DNA of 64,000 nt from Streptococcus salivarius (GCF_009738225.1 NZ_CP018187.1:630501-694500), one strand, 5' to 3'; shown: positions 1 to 8,995, counted from the stretch's first letter. A program made the numbers and translations. The notes: a model not told the origin generated them from the sequence alone.

Positions 1-59
1 AAAATATATTGTTATCAAGGGTCAGAATTGGCTGGCTCTTGTTGGAGGATCTTTTTAGA

Positions 60-1262
60 ATGAACGAATTTGAAGAATTGCTAAACAGTGTTAGCGAAGT
101 TAACACAGGTGACGTTGTAACAGCTGAAGTTATCTCAGTAGATAATGATCAAGCAAATGTTGTTATCGAAGGAACTGGTATCGAAGGTGTTTTGACACGT
201 CGTGAATTGACAAACGACCGTGACGCAAACGTTGCAGACCTTGTTAAAGTTGGTGAAACACTTGAAGTGCTTGTTCTTCGTCAAGTTGTTGGTAAAGATA
301 CTGATACTGTAACTTACCTTGTATCTAAAAAACGCTTGGAAGCTCGCAAAGCTTGGGATAAACTTGTTGGTCGTGAAGAAGAAGTTGTTACTGTTAAAGG
401 AACACGCGCTGTTAAAGGCGGACTTTCAGTTGAATTTGAAGGTCTTCGTGGATTTATTCCAGCTTCAATGATCGATACTCGTTTTGTTCGTAACACTGAA
501 CAATTTGTAGGTCAAGAATTTGACGCTAAAATTAAAGAAGTTGATCCAGCTGAAAACCGTTTCATCCTTTCACGTCGTGAAGTTGTTGAAGCTGAAGCTG
601 CAGAAGCACGTAAAGAAGTCTTCTCTAAACTTGAAGTTGGTTCAATCGTAACTGGTAAAGTTGCTCGTTTGACAAGCTTCGGTGCTTTCATCGACCTTGG
701 TGGTGTTGACGGACTTGTTCACGTGACTGAATTGTCTCACGAACGTAACGTTTCACCTAAATCAGTTGTATCTGTAGGTGATGAAGTTGAAGTTAAAGTT
801 CTTGCTATCGACGAAGAAGCAGGACGTGTATCACTTTCACTTAAAGCAACAACACCTGGACCATGGGATGGCGTTGAACAAAAACTTGCTGCTGGTGATG
901 TAATCGAAGGTAAAGTTAAACGCTTGACTGACTTCGGTGCTTTCGTTGAAGTATTGCCAGGTATCGATGGACTTGTTCACATCTCTCAAATTTCACACAA
1001 ACGTGTTGAAAATCCAAAAGATGTTCTTTCAGTAGGTCAAGACGTTACTGTTAAAGTTCTTGAAGTAAACGCTGATGCAGAACGTGTATCACTTTCTATC
1101 AAAGCTCTTGAAGAACGTCCAGCTAACGCTGAAGGCGAAAACAACGAAAAACGTCAATCACGTCCACGTCGTCCAAAACGTCAAGAAAAACGTGACTACG
1201 AACTTCCAGAAACTCAATCTGGATTCTCAATGGCGGATCTTTTCGGAGATATCGAATTGTAA
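60..1262 (+). CDS. rpsA: 30S ribosomal protein S1
   Basis: RNA-binding protein of the small ribosomal subunit, 400 aa. Four S1 (OB-fold) repeats lie at about residues 15-88, 105-170, 190-260 and 275-347, the last two being the best conserved ([20 protein letters not shown] and [21 protein letters not shown] type cores). A basic tail follows at about 350-380. The four-repeat length is usual for streptococci, against six repeats in E. coli. The ATG at 60 is chosen because GGAGGA lies about ten bases upstream; a longer in-frame reading from 9 would place the ribosome site inside the gene. Codon use is strongly biased, as expected for a highly expressed gene. It stands alone here and ends at a hairpin with a T run. 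Confidence 0.96.
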   Translation: MNEFEELLNSVSEVNTGDVVTAEVISVDNDQANVVIEGTGIEGVLTRRELTNDRDANVADLVKVGETLEVLVLRQVVGKDTDTVTYLVSKKRLEARKAWDKLVGREEEVVTVKGTRAVKGGLSVEFEGLRGFIPASMIDTRFVRNTEQFVGQEFDAKIKEVDPAENRFILSRREVVEAEAAEARKEVFSKLEVGSIVTGKVARLTSFGAFIDLGGVDGLVHVTELSHERNVSPKSVVSVGDEVEVKVLAIDEEAGRVSLSLKATTPGPWDGVEQKLAAGDVIEGKVKRLTDFGAFVEVLPGIDGLVHISQISHKRVENPKDVLSVGQDVTVKVLEVNADAERVSLSIKALEERPANAEGENNEKRQSRPRRPKRQEKRDYELPETQSGFSMADLFGDIEL

Positions 1263-1265
1263 GAT

Positions 1266-1297
1266 AAAAAAGAGGCATGGAAACATGTCTTTTTTTC
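1266..1297 (+). terminator. rpsA terminator
   Basis: A-rich stem with GGCATG, loop GAAA and CATGTC, followed by seven T, just after the rpsA stop codon. Confidence 0.75.
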
Positions 1298-1318
1298 TAT
1301 TTTAGAGTATGCTATAAT
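1290..1318 (+). promoter_or_regulatory. promoter of tRNA-Arg
   Basis: TGC-TATAAT extended -10 (TATAAT at 1313-1318). A weak T-rich -35 at the correct 17-base spacing is shared with the T run of the preceding terminator. Confidence 0.6.
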
Positions 1319-1330
1319 AGTATACTGTTA

Positions 1331-1402
1331 GCACCCTTAGTGTAATGGATATCACGTAAGATTCCGGTTCTTGAGATAGGGGTTCGATTCCCTTAGGGTG
1401 CA
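1331..1402 (+). tRNA. tRNA-Arg (anticodon CCG)
   Basis: Folded by eye into a full cloverleaf. The acceptor GCACCCT pairs with AGGGTGC, the D-arm starts GTG, the anticodon stem is TAAGA/TCTTG with loop TTCCGGT giving anticodon CCG, and the T-arm has loop TTCGATT. The discriminator base is A. CCA is not encoded, so it must be added after transcription. It reads the rare arginine codon CGG. Confidence 0.93.
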
Positions 1403-1407
1403 AAAAG

Positions 1408-1444
1408 AAAAACGTTGAAAGATTTGTTCGCTCAACGTTTTTTT
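1408..1444 (+). terminator. tRNA-Arg terminator
   Basis: AAAACGTTGA pairs with TCAACGTTTT around a 13-base loop and is followed by a T run. About 160 bases after it, up to the ssrA promoter, hold no gene that I can recognise. Confidence 0.8.
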
Positions 1445-1605
1445 AGTTGCTAAGTTTTAGTGAAAGTATTCCAAAAAATCTTTCAGTATTGAATGGAAAG
1501 GCAGAGATACAGAAAAAAGCTATTAGCTTATCCTAAAATCAAAGTTGACTACTGTATTAGCGTCTCTATGGTGGATTTATTGGGGGAGACAGTTTGGCTA
1601 ATCTT

Positions 1606-1634
1606 TTGCAATTTATTAAAAAATTTGCTATAAT
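1606..1634 (+). promoter_or_regulatory. ssrA promoter
   Basis: TTGCAA at 1606-1611, a 17-base spacer with TG one base before the -10, then TATAAT at 1629-1634. The mature tmRNA 5' end is 18 bases further on, leaving a short 5' piece to be processed. Confidence 0.75.
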
Positions 1635-1651
1635 ACTCAGTATCTCATATT

Positions 1652-1998
1652 GGGGTCGTTACGGATTCGACAGGCATTATGAGGCATATTCTGCGACTCG
1701 TGTGGCGACGTAAACGCTCAGTTAAATATAACTGCAAAAAATACTAATTCTTACGCTGTAGCAGCCTAAACACCTGCTCGCGTGACTTCTAGCAGATTGC
1801 TTATGTTTGTTTAGAGGTTTTATTGATTTATAAGCTACGTTTGACCATTGCCTAGCTGGTTGAAAAGAGATTTATAGGCTCGCAGATAGAAGGCTTGAGT
1901 TATGTGTCGTCTATCTGTTAAATGAAAGACATAACCTATGGTTGTAGACGAATATGTTGGCAGGTGTTTGGACGTGGGTTCGACTCCCACCGGCTCCA
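1652..1998 (+). ncRNA. ssrA: transfer-messenger RNA (tmRNA)
   Basis: Rescues stalled ribosomes by trans-translation. The 5' GGGGTCG pairs with the 3' CGGCTCC to form the tRNA-like acceptor, the T-arm (GGTTCGACTCC) lies near the 3' end, and CCA is not encoded. The resume codon is GCA at 1734, and the tag frame 1734-1769 encodes AKNTNSYAVAA and a stop; this tag ends in the hydrophobic residues that Clp proteases recognise. The one-piece gene is about 347 bases, usual for Firmicutes. Its protein partner smpB lies 27 kb away at 28285, next to RNase R. Confidence 0.97.
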
Positions 1999-2046
1999 TA
2001 AATACTTGAGGCGTCAGCCTTTTATTTGTGTATATAGGAATTTATT

Positions 2047-2667
2047 ATGAAAAAACTTTTGTCTTTGACCGTTTTAGGTCTCTCACTTTTTACTCTAGCT
2101 GCTTGTGGAAAATCTTCGTCTAAAACTGAGTCGAAGGGATCTCTGGATAATGAGGCTTCAAAGATTTTAACTGTTAAGCATGGGAATGTTCGCCAGAACT
2201 TTGATAAAATCACCATGGCAAATGCTTCTCAAGAATTCTCAGGAGGCTCAAATCTTGATAGCTTGAAGGGCTGGTTTGGTGAACCCTCATCAACTGGTCA
2301 AGAGCAAGCAGGAGATGCTAAGCTTGATGTTTATAATTGGCAGTATGACAATGTTGTGGTTACAGCGAAACTCTTTAACAATAGCACTGTCGTTAAGTCA
2401 ATTTCAAACTTTTCTTACGTCCGTGATCCCAAAATCACACTGAAGATGTATGAAAACCTCAAAAATGGAACTAGCTATGATGATGCTGTCAAAACGCTTG
2501 GCACACCGGATGTTTATTCAATCGCTGTCTCTTCAGATGCAACAATGACACAGGCTCTTTGGTCATCAAACCTTGTCGCTAAGAAGGGTGAAACAGGTAG
2601 CCTTACCCTTAACTTTAAAAATGGTGCCTTGGAAAACAAGTCACAAGCAAATTTGATTAACAAGTAA
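2047..2667 (+). CDS. lipoprotein with tandem BLIP/SmpA-like repeats (DUF3862 type)
   Basis: A 206-aa surface lipoprotein. Residues 1-20 form a signal peptide ending in the lipobox L-A-A-C, so Cys20 should be lipidated and the protein anchored on the outer face of the membrane. A Ser/Lys-rich linker follows. Two similar halves can be seen, about residues 60-120 and 125-205, each with a helix, a G-x-P turn (FGEPSSTG, LGTPDVYS) and a beta segment. This is the pattern of the beta-lactamase-inhibitor-like/SmpA fold, and I recall the streptococcal family as DUF3862. Its function is unknown. It is monocistronic, starts about 49 bases after tmRNA and ends at its own terminator. It has no visible enzyme motif. 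Confidence 0.75.
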   Translation: MKKLLSLTVLGLSLFTLAACGKSSSKTESKGSLDNEASKILTVKHGNVRQNFDKITMANASQEFSGGSNLDSLKGWFGEPSSTGQEQAGDAKLDVYNWQYDNVVVTAKLFNNSTVVKSISNFSYVRDPKITLKMYENLKNGTSYDDAVKTLGTPDVYSIAVSSDATMTQALWSSNLVAKKGETGSLTLNFKNGALENKSQANLINK

Positions 2668-2674
2668 TCACAGT

Positions 2675-2711
2675 AAAAAATGCCTTTCTAAATCAATGAA
2701 GGCATTTTTTT
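2675..2711 (+). terminator. terminator after the lipoprotein gene
   Basis: AAAAAATGCCTT pairs with AAGGCATTTTTT and is followed by T. A TGT-TATAAT extended -10 for the next gene begins at once (2711-2719). Confidence 0.85.
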
Positions 2712-2749
2712 GTTATAATAAAAGGAGTGATTAAAATTGTGGAGATGTA

Positions 2750-3433
2750 ATGACCAAAAAAAGACTATTTTTTATAGGGATAGCAGGTTTAATACTGGTG
2801 TTCTTATGGCCTCTTTTAAATAACTTCATCCCCTTAATCAAGGAATGGATCAACGCTAAGCATGATCAAGCCTTTTTAAGAGAAGTTTTTAAGCAGGCTA
2901 ATTTCCAAAATGCACTTATCCTTATTAGTCTTATGATTCTGTCATCAGCTATTCCTGGAGTTTCAAGTTCTATTTTTTGTATTTTTATTGGGCTACTCTA
3001 TGGTCCTTTGCTTGTGATTCCGATGAATATTATTGGTAATACTTTTGGAAATTTGACTAGTTTTGAAATTCTGAGAAGACTTGAAAAGCCAGAGAAGTCC
3101 AAACGTATGGAGAAACTCCTAAACTATATTGAAAACTTTAAGCATCGTTTTATTGGGATTTCTTTAGCCTTCTCTATTCCTTTTATACCATCAGCTCTGG
3201 TCAATTATGCTTGTGTTCAGATGAATTTACCCACAAGGACGAGGATTTTGGCAACCCTTATTGGAGTGACGCCAGTCTCGATTGTTTATGCAGTTAGTGG
3301 AGATTTGTTGCTTAATATCCGTCCGATTCGAATACCATTAGTGGCAGTACTTGCCATCTTGCTTTTTATCTCACTCGTCATTTACTTTATCCATTTTAGG
3401 AAGGAAAAAAATGAGCTTCATTCAAGTAACTAA
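2750..3433 (+). CDS. TVP38/TMEM64 (DedA-like, SNARE-associated) membrane protein
   Basis: A 227-aa integral membrane protein. Hydrophobic segments lie at about residues 5-27, 50-75, 78-100, 135-160, 165-190 and 195-217. The central region (GVSSSIFCIFIGLLYGP and the following GNTFGNLTSF) is the conserved SNARE-associated/VTT block of TVP38-type proteins, which are thought to move or scramble lipids. No substrate can be deduced. A GGAG ribosome site lies before the ATG and the promoter is at 2711-2719. The stop overlaps a short open frame starting at 3411 that may be a gene remnant. Confidence 0.75.
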   Translation: MTKKRLFFIGIAGLILVFLWPLLNNFIPLIKEWINAKHDQAFLREVFKQANFQNALILISLMILSSAIPGVSSSIFCIFIGLLYGPLLVIPMNIIGNTFGNLTSFEILRRLEKPEKSKRMEKLLNYIENFKHRFIGISLAFSIPFIPSALVNYACVQMNLPTRTRILATLIGVTPVSIVYAVSGDLLLNIRPIRIPLVAVLAILLFISLVIYFIHFRKEKNELHSSN

Positions 3434-3482
3434 AGAAGAATTTAACACACATGCGTTTGTCCATAGTCTTGGTTCATTGTAA
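3411..3482 (+). pseudogene. possible 5' remnant of a FemABX/MurM-type ligase gene
   Basis: This 23-codon frame has a good ribosome site (AAGGAA) and starts inside the end of the TVP38 gene, with the usual overlap of a translationally coupled gene. The peptide begins MSFIQVTKEEFNTHAF and ends GSL before TAA. This resembles the first residues of FemABX/MurM-MurN peptidoglycan branch ligases, where a G-S-F-x-Q stretch follows. The rest of such a gene is absent. It could equally be a chance small ORF. The call rests on recollection of the family's N-terminus only. Confidence 0.3.
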
Positions 3483-3512
3483 AGAGAGATTAGAAATTAA
3501 GGAGGTAAGTTG

Positions 3513-4475
3513 ATGAAACTTGCATTATTAGGGACAGGAATGATTGTGACAGAGGTTCTTCCTGTGTTAACAACTATTGAGGGCATCGAGCTTGAAGCTA
3601 TCTTATCGACACCACGATCGCATGATAAGGCTGAGGCTTTAGCCAAACAATATGGCTTATCTCAGGCGACTAGTGATTATGAGGCAATTTTGTCCAATCC
3701 AGAAGTTGATACGATTTATGTGGGAACGCCCAACCATACCCACTATGATTATGCTAAGAAAGCACTTTTGGCTGGCAAGCATGTTATCTGTGAGAAACCC
3801 TTCACCCTTCATTTAGAAGAGTTTGAAGAGCTGGCTAAGCTTGCGCAAGAAAAAGAGCTTCTCTTGATGGAGGCTATTACCAATCAATATTTGGCTAATT
3901 TTACAGCGATTAAGGAAGCCTTGTCTGATATTGGGGATGTTAAGATTGTGAATATCAATTATTCTCAATATTCTTCACGTTACGATGCCTTTAAGCGAGG
4001 AGAGATTGCTCCTGCTTTCAATCCTGAAATGGGTGGGGGAGCACTTAGAGATTTGAATGTCTATAATATTCATCTTCTTGTTGGCCTTTTCGGTAAGCCT
4101 AATCGTGTGGAATATCTACCTAATGTGGAGCGAGGAGTGGATACGTCAGGGATTCTAGTTTTGGACTATGGTCACTTTAAGGCTGTTGCCATTGGAGCTA
4201 AAGACTGTATTGCGGAGATTCGTTCAACTATACAAGGTGATAAGGGCGCTATTACCATTTTTGGTGCAACCAATACTCTTCCTGAGATTGGAGTCACTCT
4301 CAATGGTCAGAAAGAGAGAATCGTCAATCTCAATAGTCTACAACATCGTATGCATGATGAATTTGTGGCTTTTGAAAAGATGGTGGCTACCAAGGATTTT
4401 GACAGTGTTGCCAAGCAGTTGGAACATAGTCGTCAGGTTATGGAAGTTCTGGATCAAGCTTCGAAAGCTTTGTAA
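3513..4475 (+). CDS. Gfo/Idh/MocA family NAD(P)-dependent oxidoreductase
   Basis: A 320-aa cytosolic dehydrogenase. The N-terminal Rossmann fold begins with the dinucleotide motif G-T-G-M-I at residues 7-11. The E-K-P motif typical of the family (HVICEKPF) follows at about residue 90, then the C-terminal alpha/beta domain with the GGGALRDLNVY segment that shapes the active site. The substrate is probably a sugar, polyol or similar alcohol, but it cannot be told from sequence. The ATG at 3513 is preferred over the TTG directly before it because of the spacing to GGAGG at 3501-3505. It is a single gene between the fragment at 3411 and a bidirectional terminator. Confidence 0.88.
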   Translation: MKLALLGTGMIVTEVLPVLTTIEGIELEAILSTPRSHDKAEALAKQYGLSQATSDYEAILSNPEVDTIYVGTPNHTHYDYAKKALLAGKHVICEKPFTLHLEEFEELAKLAQEKELLLMEAITNQYLANFTAIKEALSDIGDVKIVNINYSQYSSRYDAFKRGEIAPAFNPEMGGGALRDLNVYNIHLLVGLFGKPNRVEYLPNVERGVDTSGILVLDYGHFKAVAIGAKDCIAEIRSTIQGDKGAITIFGATNTLPEIGVTLNGQKERIVNLNSLQHRMHDEFVAFEKMVATKDFDSVAKQLEHSRQVMEVLDQASKAL

Positions 4476-4480
4476 CGTAC

Positions 4481-4518
4481 AAAAAAACAAGCAGTGGTAT
4501 TAGCCATTGCTTGTTTTG
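4481..4518. terminator. bidirectional terminator between convergent genes
   Basis: AAAACAAGCAGTGG pairs with CCATTGCTTGTTTT, with an A run on the left and T on the right. It can serve the oxidoreductase on plus and the DUF1827 gene on minus. Confidence 0.85.
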
Positions 4519-4520
4519 TC

Positions 4521-4823
4521 TTATACAGTTGTTGGGAATGAAATCTCAATCAATTTGTCAGTGTGTACTGTTCTGAGTTTGTCCATCAAAACAATATCCT
4601 TGTCGATTTTTCGTTTGAGGAAGAATTCACGGATAACTTCTAATTCATTGTCTTTAACAGCACGGTGTTTATTTGAAATCAAGAGTTCATAATGCTTAGG
4701 TGCTTGTGTAAAGACAACATCAGTATTCCCAGCAGAGTAGGTCTCTACGAGAAAGGCATCCGTATTGTCTAGTTGGTTTTGAACGAGTTCTTGGTGTGTA
4801 CGGGTCGTATTAATGAGTTTCAT
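4521..4823 (-). CDS. DUF1827 family protein
   Basis: A 100-aa protein with no signal peptide or membrane segment, rich in charged residues. I recognise it as the small streptococcal/enterococcal family DUF1827, whose function is unknown. It sits nine bases after the NUDIX gene on the same strand, with a clear AGGAGG site before its ATG. The order clpE - NUDIX - DUF1827 is, from memory, shared with other streptococci such as S. mutans, which supports a real gene. Confidence 0.8.
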   Translation of the reverse strand: MKLINTTRTHQELVQNQLDNTDAFLVETYSAGNTDVVFTQAPKHYELLISNKHRAVKDNELEVIREFFLKRKIDKDIVLMDKLRTVHTDKLIEISFPTTV

Positions 4824-4832
4824 AGTTTCCTC

Positions 4833-5291
4833 CTAGGATTTGTCAGTTATTGTGTTAGTTTCTTTCCATTGTTCGATTCCCCATTTATGACTGCCACGTT
4901 TAAGTTTAGCAATGGCTTCATCAATTGGAAACCAGGCCAGGTTATTGAAATCTTCGAGAGGTTTGCCAATTTTTGAAAAATCTACAACTTCATAAATATA
5001 GGCTGGATTGTAATAGTAAGTGTCACGGTGGCTTGAATAGAAGTATTCATCAGCCTGGCCATAGTACTGGCCTAAAGTGGCTGTAAACCCAAGTTCTTCA
5101 ATTAACTCGCGTTCTAATGCGCTATAGTGATCCTCGCCTGCTTCGATTTCTCCACCTGGGAGAAACCAAGCTCCGTTAGGAGCCTGGACTAAAATAATCT
5201 TTGTCTTTTCTTGGTTAGGAATCACAGCATAAACACCGTAACGTGTTTGATAATGAGCTCCCTCAACCTTGTCACCAAATGTTGGATTCAT
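4833..5291 (-). CDS. NUDIX hydrolase
   Basis: A 152-aa hydrolase of nucleoside-diphosphate-linked compounds. A complete Nudix box is visible around residues 46-69: G-x5-E-x7-R-E-L-I-E-E-L-G-F, preceded by LPGG. The substrate could be an (d)NTP, a dinucleotide or a sugar nucleotide. It is the first gene of a two-gene minus-strand unit with DUF1827. A reverse-strand TATAAT at 5320-5325 is a likely -10. The position downstream of clpE is separated from it by clpE's own terminator, so it is probably transcribed separately. Confidence 0.9.
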   Translation of the reverse strand: MNPTFGDKVEGAHYQTRYGVYAVIPNQEKTKIILVQAPNGAWFLPGGEIEAGEDHYSALERELIEELGFTATLGQYYGQADEYFYSSHRDTYYYNPAYIYEVVDFSKIGKPLEDFNNLAWFPIDEAIAKLKRGSHKWGIEQWKETNTITDKS

Positions 5292-5399
5292 GAGTTGCTC
5301 CTTACGTTTATTTGCCTATATTATACTAAAATTTTGCTCATTTTCCTATTGATTTAGGCAGAATTAGGGATAAATTTGAAAATAGGAAATGAAAAGATA

Positions 5400-5430
5400 A
5401 ATAAACCAAGTCGTAATGACTTGGTTTATT
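5400..5430 (-). terminator. clpE terminator
   Basis: A perfect 13-bp stem, AATAAACCAAGTC with GACTTGGTTTATT around a five-base loop, immediately past the clpE stop on the minus strand. The U tract is short. Confidence 0.75.
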
Positions 5431-5433
5431 TGT

Positions 5434-7704
5434 TTAATCAGATTCTTTTGCTGCCTCAGCTTTTTGAGTAGCTTTTTCGGCTTTTTTAGCAGACTTAATG
5501 GTAATGTGGCCTTTTGAAGTCATGACTGCCTTGAGATCTTTTTCGTTTGGATTTTCAAGGTAGAAGTCGGTAATAGCATCTTCAATGTGATCTTGGATGG
5601 TACGACGTAGTGGTCGAGCACCCATCTTAGGATCGTAACCAAGGTCAACCAATTTTTCCTTAACTTTCTCAGTTACACTGAGGTGGATACCGTTGTTAGC
5701 CAAGCGTTGGTTGACATTATCAAGCATGAGGTCCACGATAGTAAGGAGATTTTCTTTGCTGAGGGCAGAGAATTCGATAATACCATCAAAGCGGTTCATG
5801 AATTCAGGACTGAAGAAATCTCCAAGTTGGTTAAGAACAGAATTGGTACGATTTTCACGAGTAGCTCCAAAGCCAACGCTAGCTTCAACTTTACCAGTAC
5901 CAGCATTTGAGGTCATGATGATGATGGTATCCTTGAAGCTTACAGTGCGCCCTTGTCCATCAGTCAAACGACCGTCGTCAAGTACTTGGAGGAACATGTG
6001 AAGAACGTCTGGGTGAGCTTTTTCAACCTCATCTAAAAGAATAAGTGAATAAGGATTACGGCGGACTTTTTCAGTTAACTGACCAGCTTCGTCGTAACCA
6101 ACATATCCTGGAGGGGCACCAACCAATTTAGCGACAGCGTGTTTTTCCATGTATTCTGACATATCGAAACGAATCATACTGTCAGCTGAACCAAAGAGTT
6201 CAATAGCCAATTGTTTAGAGAGCTCAGTTTTACCGACTCCTGTAGGACCTACGAAGAGGAAGCTACCAATTGGGCGGTTTGGAGCACCCAATCCAACACG
6301 ATTACGGCGGATAGCTTTAGCAATCTTATCAACTGCAGCATCTTGTCCGATAACATGTGATTTAAGATCATCGGCAAGACTAAGAAGTTGTGATTGTTCT
6401 TTTTCTTTCAAATCACCGACAGGAATATTGGTTTTTTGTTCCACAATAGCTTCGATATGTTTTTCGGTGATGACAGGCATATCTTGGTCTTTGATGGTTT
6501 GCTTTTGCATTTCCTTGTATTTGGCAATTTGGTCACGGAAATAAGCAGCCTTTTCAAAGTCCTCGTCACGAGTAGCTTGAGCCTTGAGGTTTTCAGCCTC
6601 AATCAAACGTTTGTCTATATCTTTAGGATCAACAAAGTTGAGGGTCAAGTTCATCTTCGAACCAGCTTCATCAAGAAGGTCGATGGCCTTGTCTGGTAAG
6701 AAACGGTCTTGAATGTAGCGGTTGGACAATTCTGCAGCTGCAGTAATCGCTTCGTCCGTATATTTGACGTGGTGGTAGTCTTGATATTTAGGCTGAATCC
6801 CACGCAAAATAGTGATGGTTTCCTCAACAGTTGGTTCGTCAACCTTAACTGGTTGCATACGACGCTCAAGGGCAGCATCTTTTTCGATGATGCGGTATTC
6901 GTTGAGTGTTGTTGCTCCGACCAGTTGAAGTTCCCCACGAGCAAGGGCAGGTTTTAGGATGTTTCCAGCATCCATATTGCCATCTCCAGCATTACCAGCT
7001 CCTACGATTTCATGAATTTCATCAATAAATAGGATAACATCCTGACGTTGACGAATTTCTTCCATAAGTTTTTGCATGCGTTCTTCAAATTGGCCACGGA
7101 TACCAGTTCCTTGAACCAAGCTGACCACATCAAGACGGATAACTTGTTTGCCTTGGAGTTTTTGAGGAACGCTACCATCTACAATTTTTTGAGCTAGTCC
7201 TTCAACGACAGCAGTCTTACCGACACCGGGTTCACCGATGAGGACGGGATTGTTCTTGGTACGGCGGTTAAGAATTTCGATGACACGAATGATTTCCTCG
7301 TCACGACCAATGACTGGATCGATGTCTCCACGACGAGCGATGTCAGTGATGTTAATGCCGAACTCTTCAAGAAGACCTTGTGGCTGTTGAGGAGCTTGTT
7401 GGCGTGGTCCTCCTGGGCGGCCTGGCCCTTGTGTATTGCCACCGTTTCCTCGGTTACCACCTTCTTGTGTTGGAGGTGTATTGGGAAGATCACCGTTAGA
7501 AGAACGGAAGTTATTTAGGTCGCTGAAGAAATCATCGAAGAAGTTGGAACCTCCAGTTTGATTGAATTGATTAAGGGGGTTCTCTGGGTCAGATTTCATG
7601 ATTTTATAACAATTTTGACAGAGGTCAACTTGTTGCTGATTACCATTTACATTGGTATACAAATGAATACTAGCTTCATTAAGGTTACAGTTTTGACAGA
7701 GCAT
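5434..7704 (-). CDS. clpE: ATP-dependent Clp protease ATPase subunit ClpE
   Basis: A Hsp100 unfoldase that feeds substrates to ClpP, 756 aa. The N-terminal zinc finger specific to ClpE is present (Cys3/Cys6 and Cys29/Cys32), followed by a Gly/Pro/Gln-rich linker at about 50-110. AAA+ module 1 has Walker A GEPGVGKT at 157-164. A UVR-type coiled segment (about 370-405) comes next, then AAA+ module 2 with Walker A GPTGVGKT at 486-493 and Walker [10 protein letters not shown]. The C-terminus is Lys/Ala-rich. No frameshift or missing catalytic residue is seen. A CtsR operator lies directly downstream of its -10 and a CIRCE element further upstream, so it is expected to be induced by heat or protein damage. 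Confidence 0.97.
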   Translation of the reverse strand: MLCQNCNLNEASIHLYTNVNGNQQQVDLCQNCYKIMKSDPENPLNQFNQTGGSNFFDDFFSDLNNFRSSNGDLPNTPPTQEGGNRGNGGNTQGPGRPGGPRQQAPQQPQGLLEEFGINITDIARRGDIDPVIGRDEEIIRVIEILNRRTKNNPVLIGEPGVGKTAVVEGLAQKIVDGSVPQKLQGKQVIRLDVVSLVQGTGIRGQFEERMQKLMEEIRQRQDVILFIDEIHEIVGAGNAGDGNMDAGNILKPALARGELQLVGATTLNEYRIIEKDAALERRMQPVKVDEPTVEETITILRGIQPKYQDYHHVKYTDEAITAAAELSNRYIQDRFLPDKAIDLLDEAGSKMNLTLNFVDPKDIDKRLIEAENLKAQATRDEDFEKAAYFRDQIAKYKEMQKQTIKDQDMPVITEKHIEAIVEQKTNIPVGDLKEKEQSQLLSLADDLKSHVIGQDAAVDKIAKAIRRNRVGLGAPNRPIGSFLFVGPTGVGKTELSKQLAIELFGSADSMIRFDMSEYMEKHAVAKLVGAPPGYVGYDEAGQLTEKVRRNPYSLILLDEVEKAHPDVLHMFLQVLDDGRLTDGQGRTVSFKDTIIIMTSNAGTGKVEASVGFGATRENRTNSVLNQLGDFFSPEFMNRFDGIIEFSALSKENLLTIVDLMLDNVNQRLANNGIHLSVTEKVKEKLVDLGYDPKMGARPLRRTIQDHIEDAITDFYLENPNEKDLKAVMTSKGHITIKSAKKAEKATQKAEAAKESD

Positions 7705-7758
7705 ATCAGTACCTCTTTTCTATCTGAATTGGGAAAGACCTTTTTTGAAAATATTCTT

Positions 7759-7775
7759 GGTCAAAAAAGGTCAAA
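7759..7775 (+). promoter_or_regulatory. CtsR operator of clpE
   Basis: A perfect direct heptad repeat, GGTCAAA-AAA-GGTCAAA, matching the CtsR consensus (GGTCAAA-NAN-GGTCAAA). It covers the expected transcription start of clpE, 12 bases downstream of the -10 on the minus strand, where bound repressor would block initiation. Confidence 0.92.
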
Positions 7776-7786
7776 TCTATGACTCC

Positions 7787-7814
7787 ATTATAGCATGCGG
7801 GAGATAGATTGCAA
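7787..7814 (-). promoter_or_regulatory. clpE promoter
   Basis: On the minus strand: TTGCAA (7814-7809), a 16-base spacer ending TGC, then TATAAT (7792-7787). Confidence 0.8.
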
Positions 7815-7831
7815 GTAAAAAGCATCTAGAA

Positions 7832-7858
7832 TTGGCACTCTCTTAGCAGGAGTGCTAA
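7832..7858. promoter_or_regulatory. CIRCE element (HrcA operator)
   Basis: TTGGCACTC, nine bases, GAGTGCTAA. Seventeen of the 18 arm positions match the CIRCE consensus TTAGCACTC-N9-GAGTGCTAA. It lies 17 bases upstream of the clpE -35 and just upstream of the argF control region. HrcA is known to control groESL and dnaK in Firmicutes, and dual CtsR/HrcA control has been described for clpP of S. salivarius. Which promoter this copy serves is not decided by sequence. Confidence 0.85.
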
Positions 7859-7861
7859 TGT

Positions 7862-7875
7862 TGAATTTTAATTCA
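7862..7875. promoter_or_regulatory. ARG box (ArgR/AhrC operator)
   Basis: TGAATTTTAATTCA is a perfect 14-bp match to the palindromic ARG box. It is placed seven bases upstream of the argF -35, so arginine-dependent control of argF is likely. Confidence 0.8.
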
Positions 7876-7882
7876 AAATCAC

Positions 7883-7911
7883 TTGTTTGTAATGTATAAA
7901 TATTATATAAT
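7883..7911 (+). promoter_or_regulatory. argF promoter
   Basis: TTGTTT at 7883-7888, a 17-base spacer, then TATAAT at 7906-7911. The argF start codon is 35 bases downstream. Confidence 0.75.
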
Positions 7912-7946
7912 GTTTTTATATTATTCAGAACGAAAGAGAGATACCT

Positions 7947-8927
7947 ATGACACAAGCTAAATCCTTTTTGAAAGAAATCGACTTTACCAAGCAAGAACTC
8001 GAGGAGTTAATTGATTTATCTTTAAAATTTAAACAGTTAAAGAAGGAAAGAATTCCGCATAAATATTTAGATGGCTTAAATATTGCCTTGATTTTTGAAA
8101 AAACATCTACCAGAACTCGCTCAGCTTTTACAGTGGCCGGTCAGGACCTAGGTATGAATGTGACCTACCTTGGTGCTGGAGACATTCAGTTAGGTAAAAA
8201 GGAATCTGTAGTTGATACGGCCAAGGTTCTGGGATCTATGTTTGATGGAATCGAGTACCGTGGTTTTAAACAAGAAGATGTTGAAGGTTTGGCTAAGTAC
8301 TCAGGGGTTCCGGTCTGGAATGGTTTGACGGATACCTGGCATCCAACTCAAATGATTGCGGATTTCATGACTTTGAAGGAACACTTCGGTAGTTTGGAAG
8401 ACTTGACCATCGCCTATATTGGAGATGGTAGAAATAATATGGCCAACTCACTTTTGGTCACTTCGGCTATTTTAGGCGTTAATGTCAAGATTATTGCCCC
8501 AGAGGTGCTGCAACCCGAAGATGAGATTGTAGCCTTAGCTCAGAAACATAATAATGGTGCCGACTTAACCATTACAGATGATATTTCAGAGGTCAAGGGA
8601 GTGGATATGCTTTATACGGATGTTTGGGTATCTATGGGTGAAGAGGTAGATTTTAAATCTCGTATTGATTTACTCTTGCCTTATCAAATTAATGCAGACC
8701 TACTAGCCAAGACAGAAAATCCAGATGTTATTGTTATGCATTGTCTCCCAGCCTTTCATGATCTCAATACCCAAATTGGGAAAGAAATCTATGACAAATA
8801 TGGTTTGGCAGAGTTAGAAATTACAGATCAAGTCTTCCAAAAATACAGTGACATCATCTTCCAAGAAGCTGAGAATCGTATGCATTCTATTAAGGCCATT
8901 ATGTACAATTCCTTGAAAAATATTTAA
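7947..8927 (+). CDS. argF: ornithine carbamoyltransferase
   Basis: Makes citrulline from ornithine and carbamoyl phosphate in arginine biosynthesis, 326 aa. The carbamoyl-phosphate site STRTR is at residues 54-58 and the ornithine-binding HCLP motif at 265-268. The length matches a full OTC. The alternative is the catabolic arcB enzyme; no arcA, arcC or arcD lies nearby and an ARG box precedes the gene, so the biosynthetic name is preferred. It is probably monocistronic or reads into the small DUF1797 gene 68 bases downstream. The start codon follows AAAGAGAG. Confidence 0.93.
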   Translation: MTQAKSFLKEIDFTKQELEELIDLSLKFKQLKKERIPHKYLDGLNIALIFEKTSTRTRSAFTVAGQDLGMNVTYLGAGDIQLGKKESVVDTAKVLGSMFDGIEYRGFKQEDVEGLAKYSGVPVWNGLTDTWHPTQMIADFMTLKEHFGSLEDLTIAYIGDGRNNMANSLLVTSAILGVNVKIIAPEVLQPEDEIVALAQKHNNGADLTITDDISEVKGVDMLYTDVWVSMGEEVDFKSRIDLLLPYQINADLLAKTENPDVIVMHCLPAFHDLNTQIGKEIYDKYGLAELEITDQVFQKYSDIIFQEAENRMHSIKAIMYNSLKNI

Positions 8928-8995
8928 AATTTCCCCATTTTTCCCATAAGTGTGATAAAATAAGTAAGAAATACACAATTAATAGGAGAAATAAC

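Noticed and set aside
1445..1605. Gap between tRNA-Arg and tmRNA as a possible extra RNA gene
   Set aside because: No cloverleaf, no promoter-terminator pair and no convincing stem found. Left as plain spacer ahead of the ssrA promoter.
6149..6544. Open frames of about 100-130 codons antisense to clpE
   Set aside because: No ribosome sites, no recognisable protein features, and they mirror a strongly coding strand. The same holds for antisense or shifted frames inside rnr, aroC, tyrA, eno, ltaS and the recombinases.
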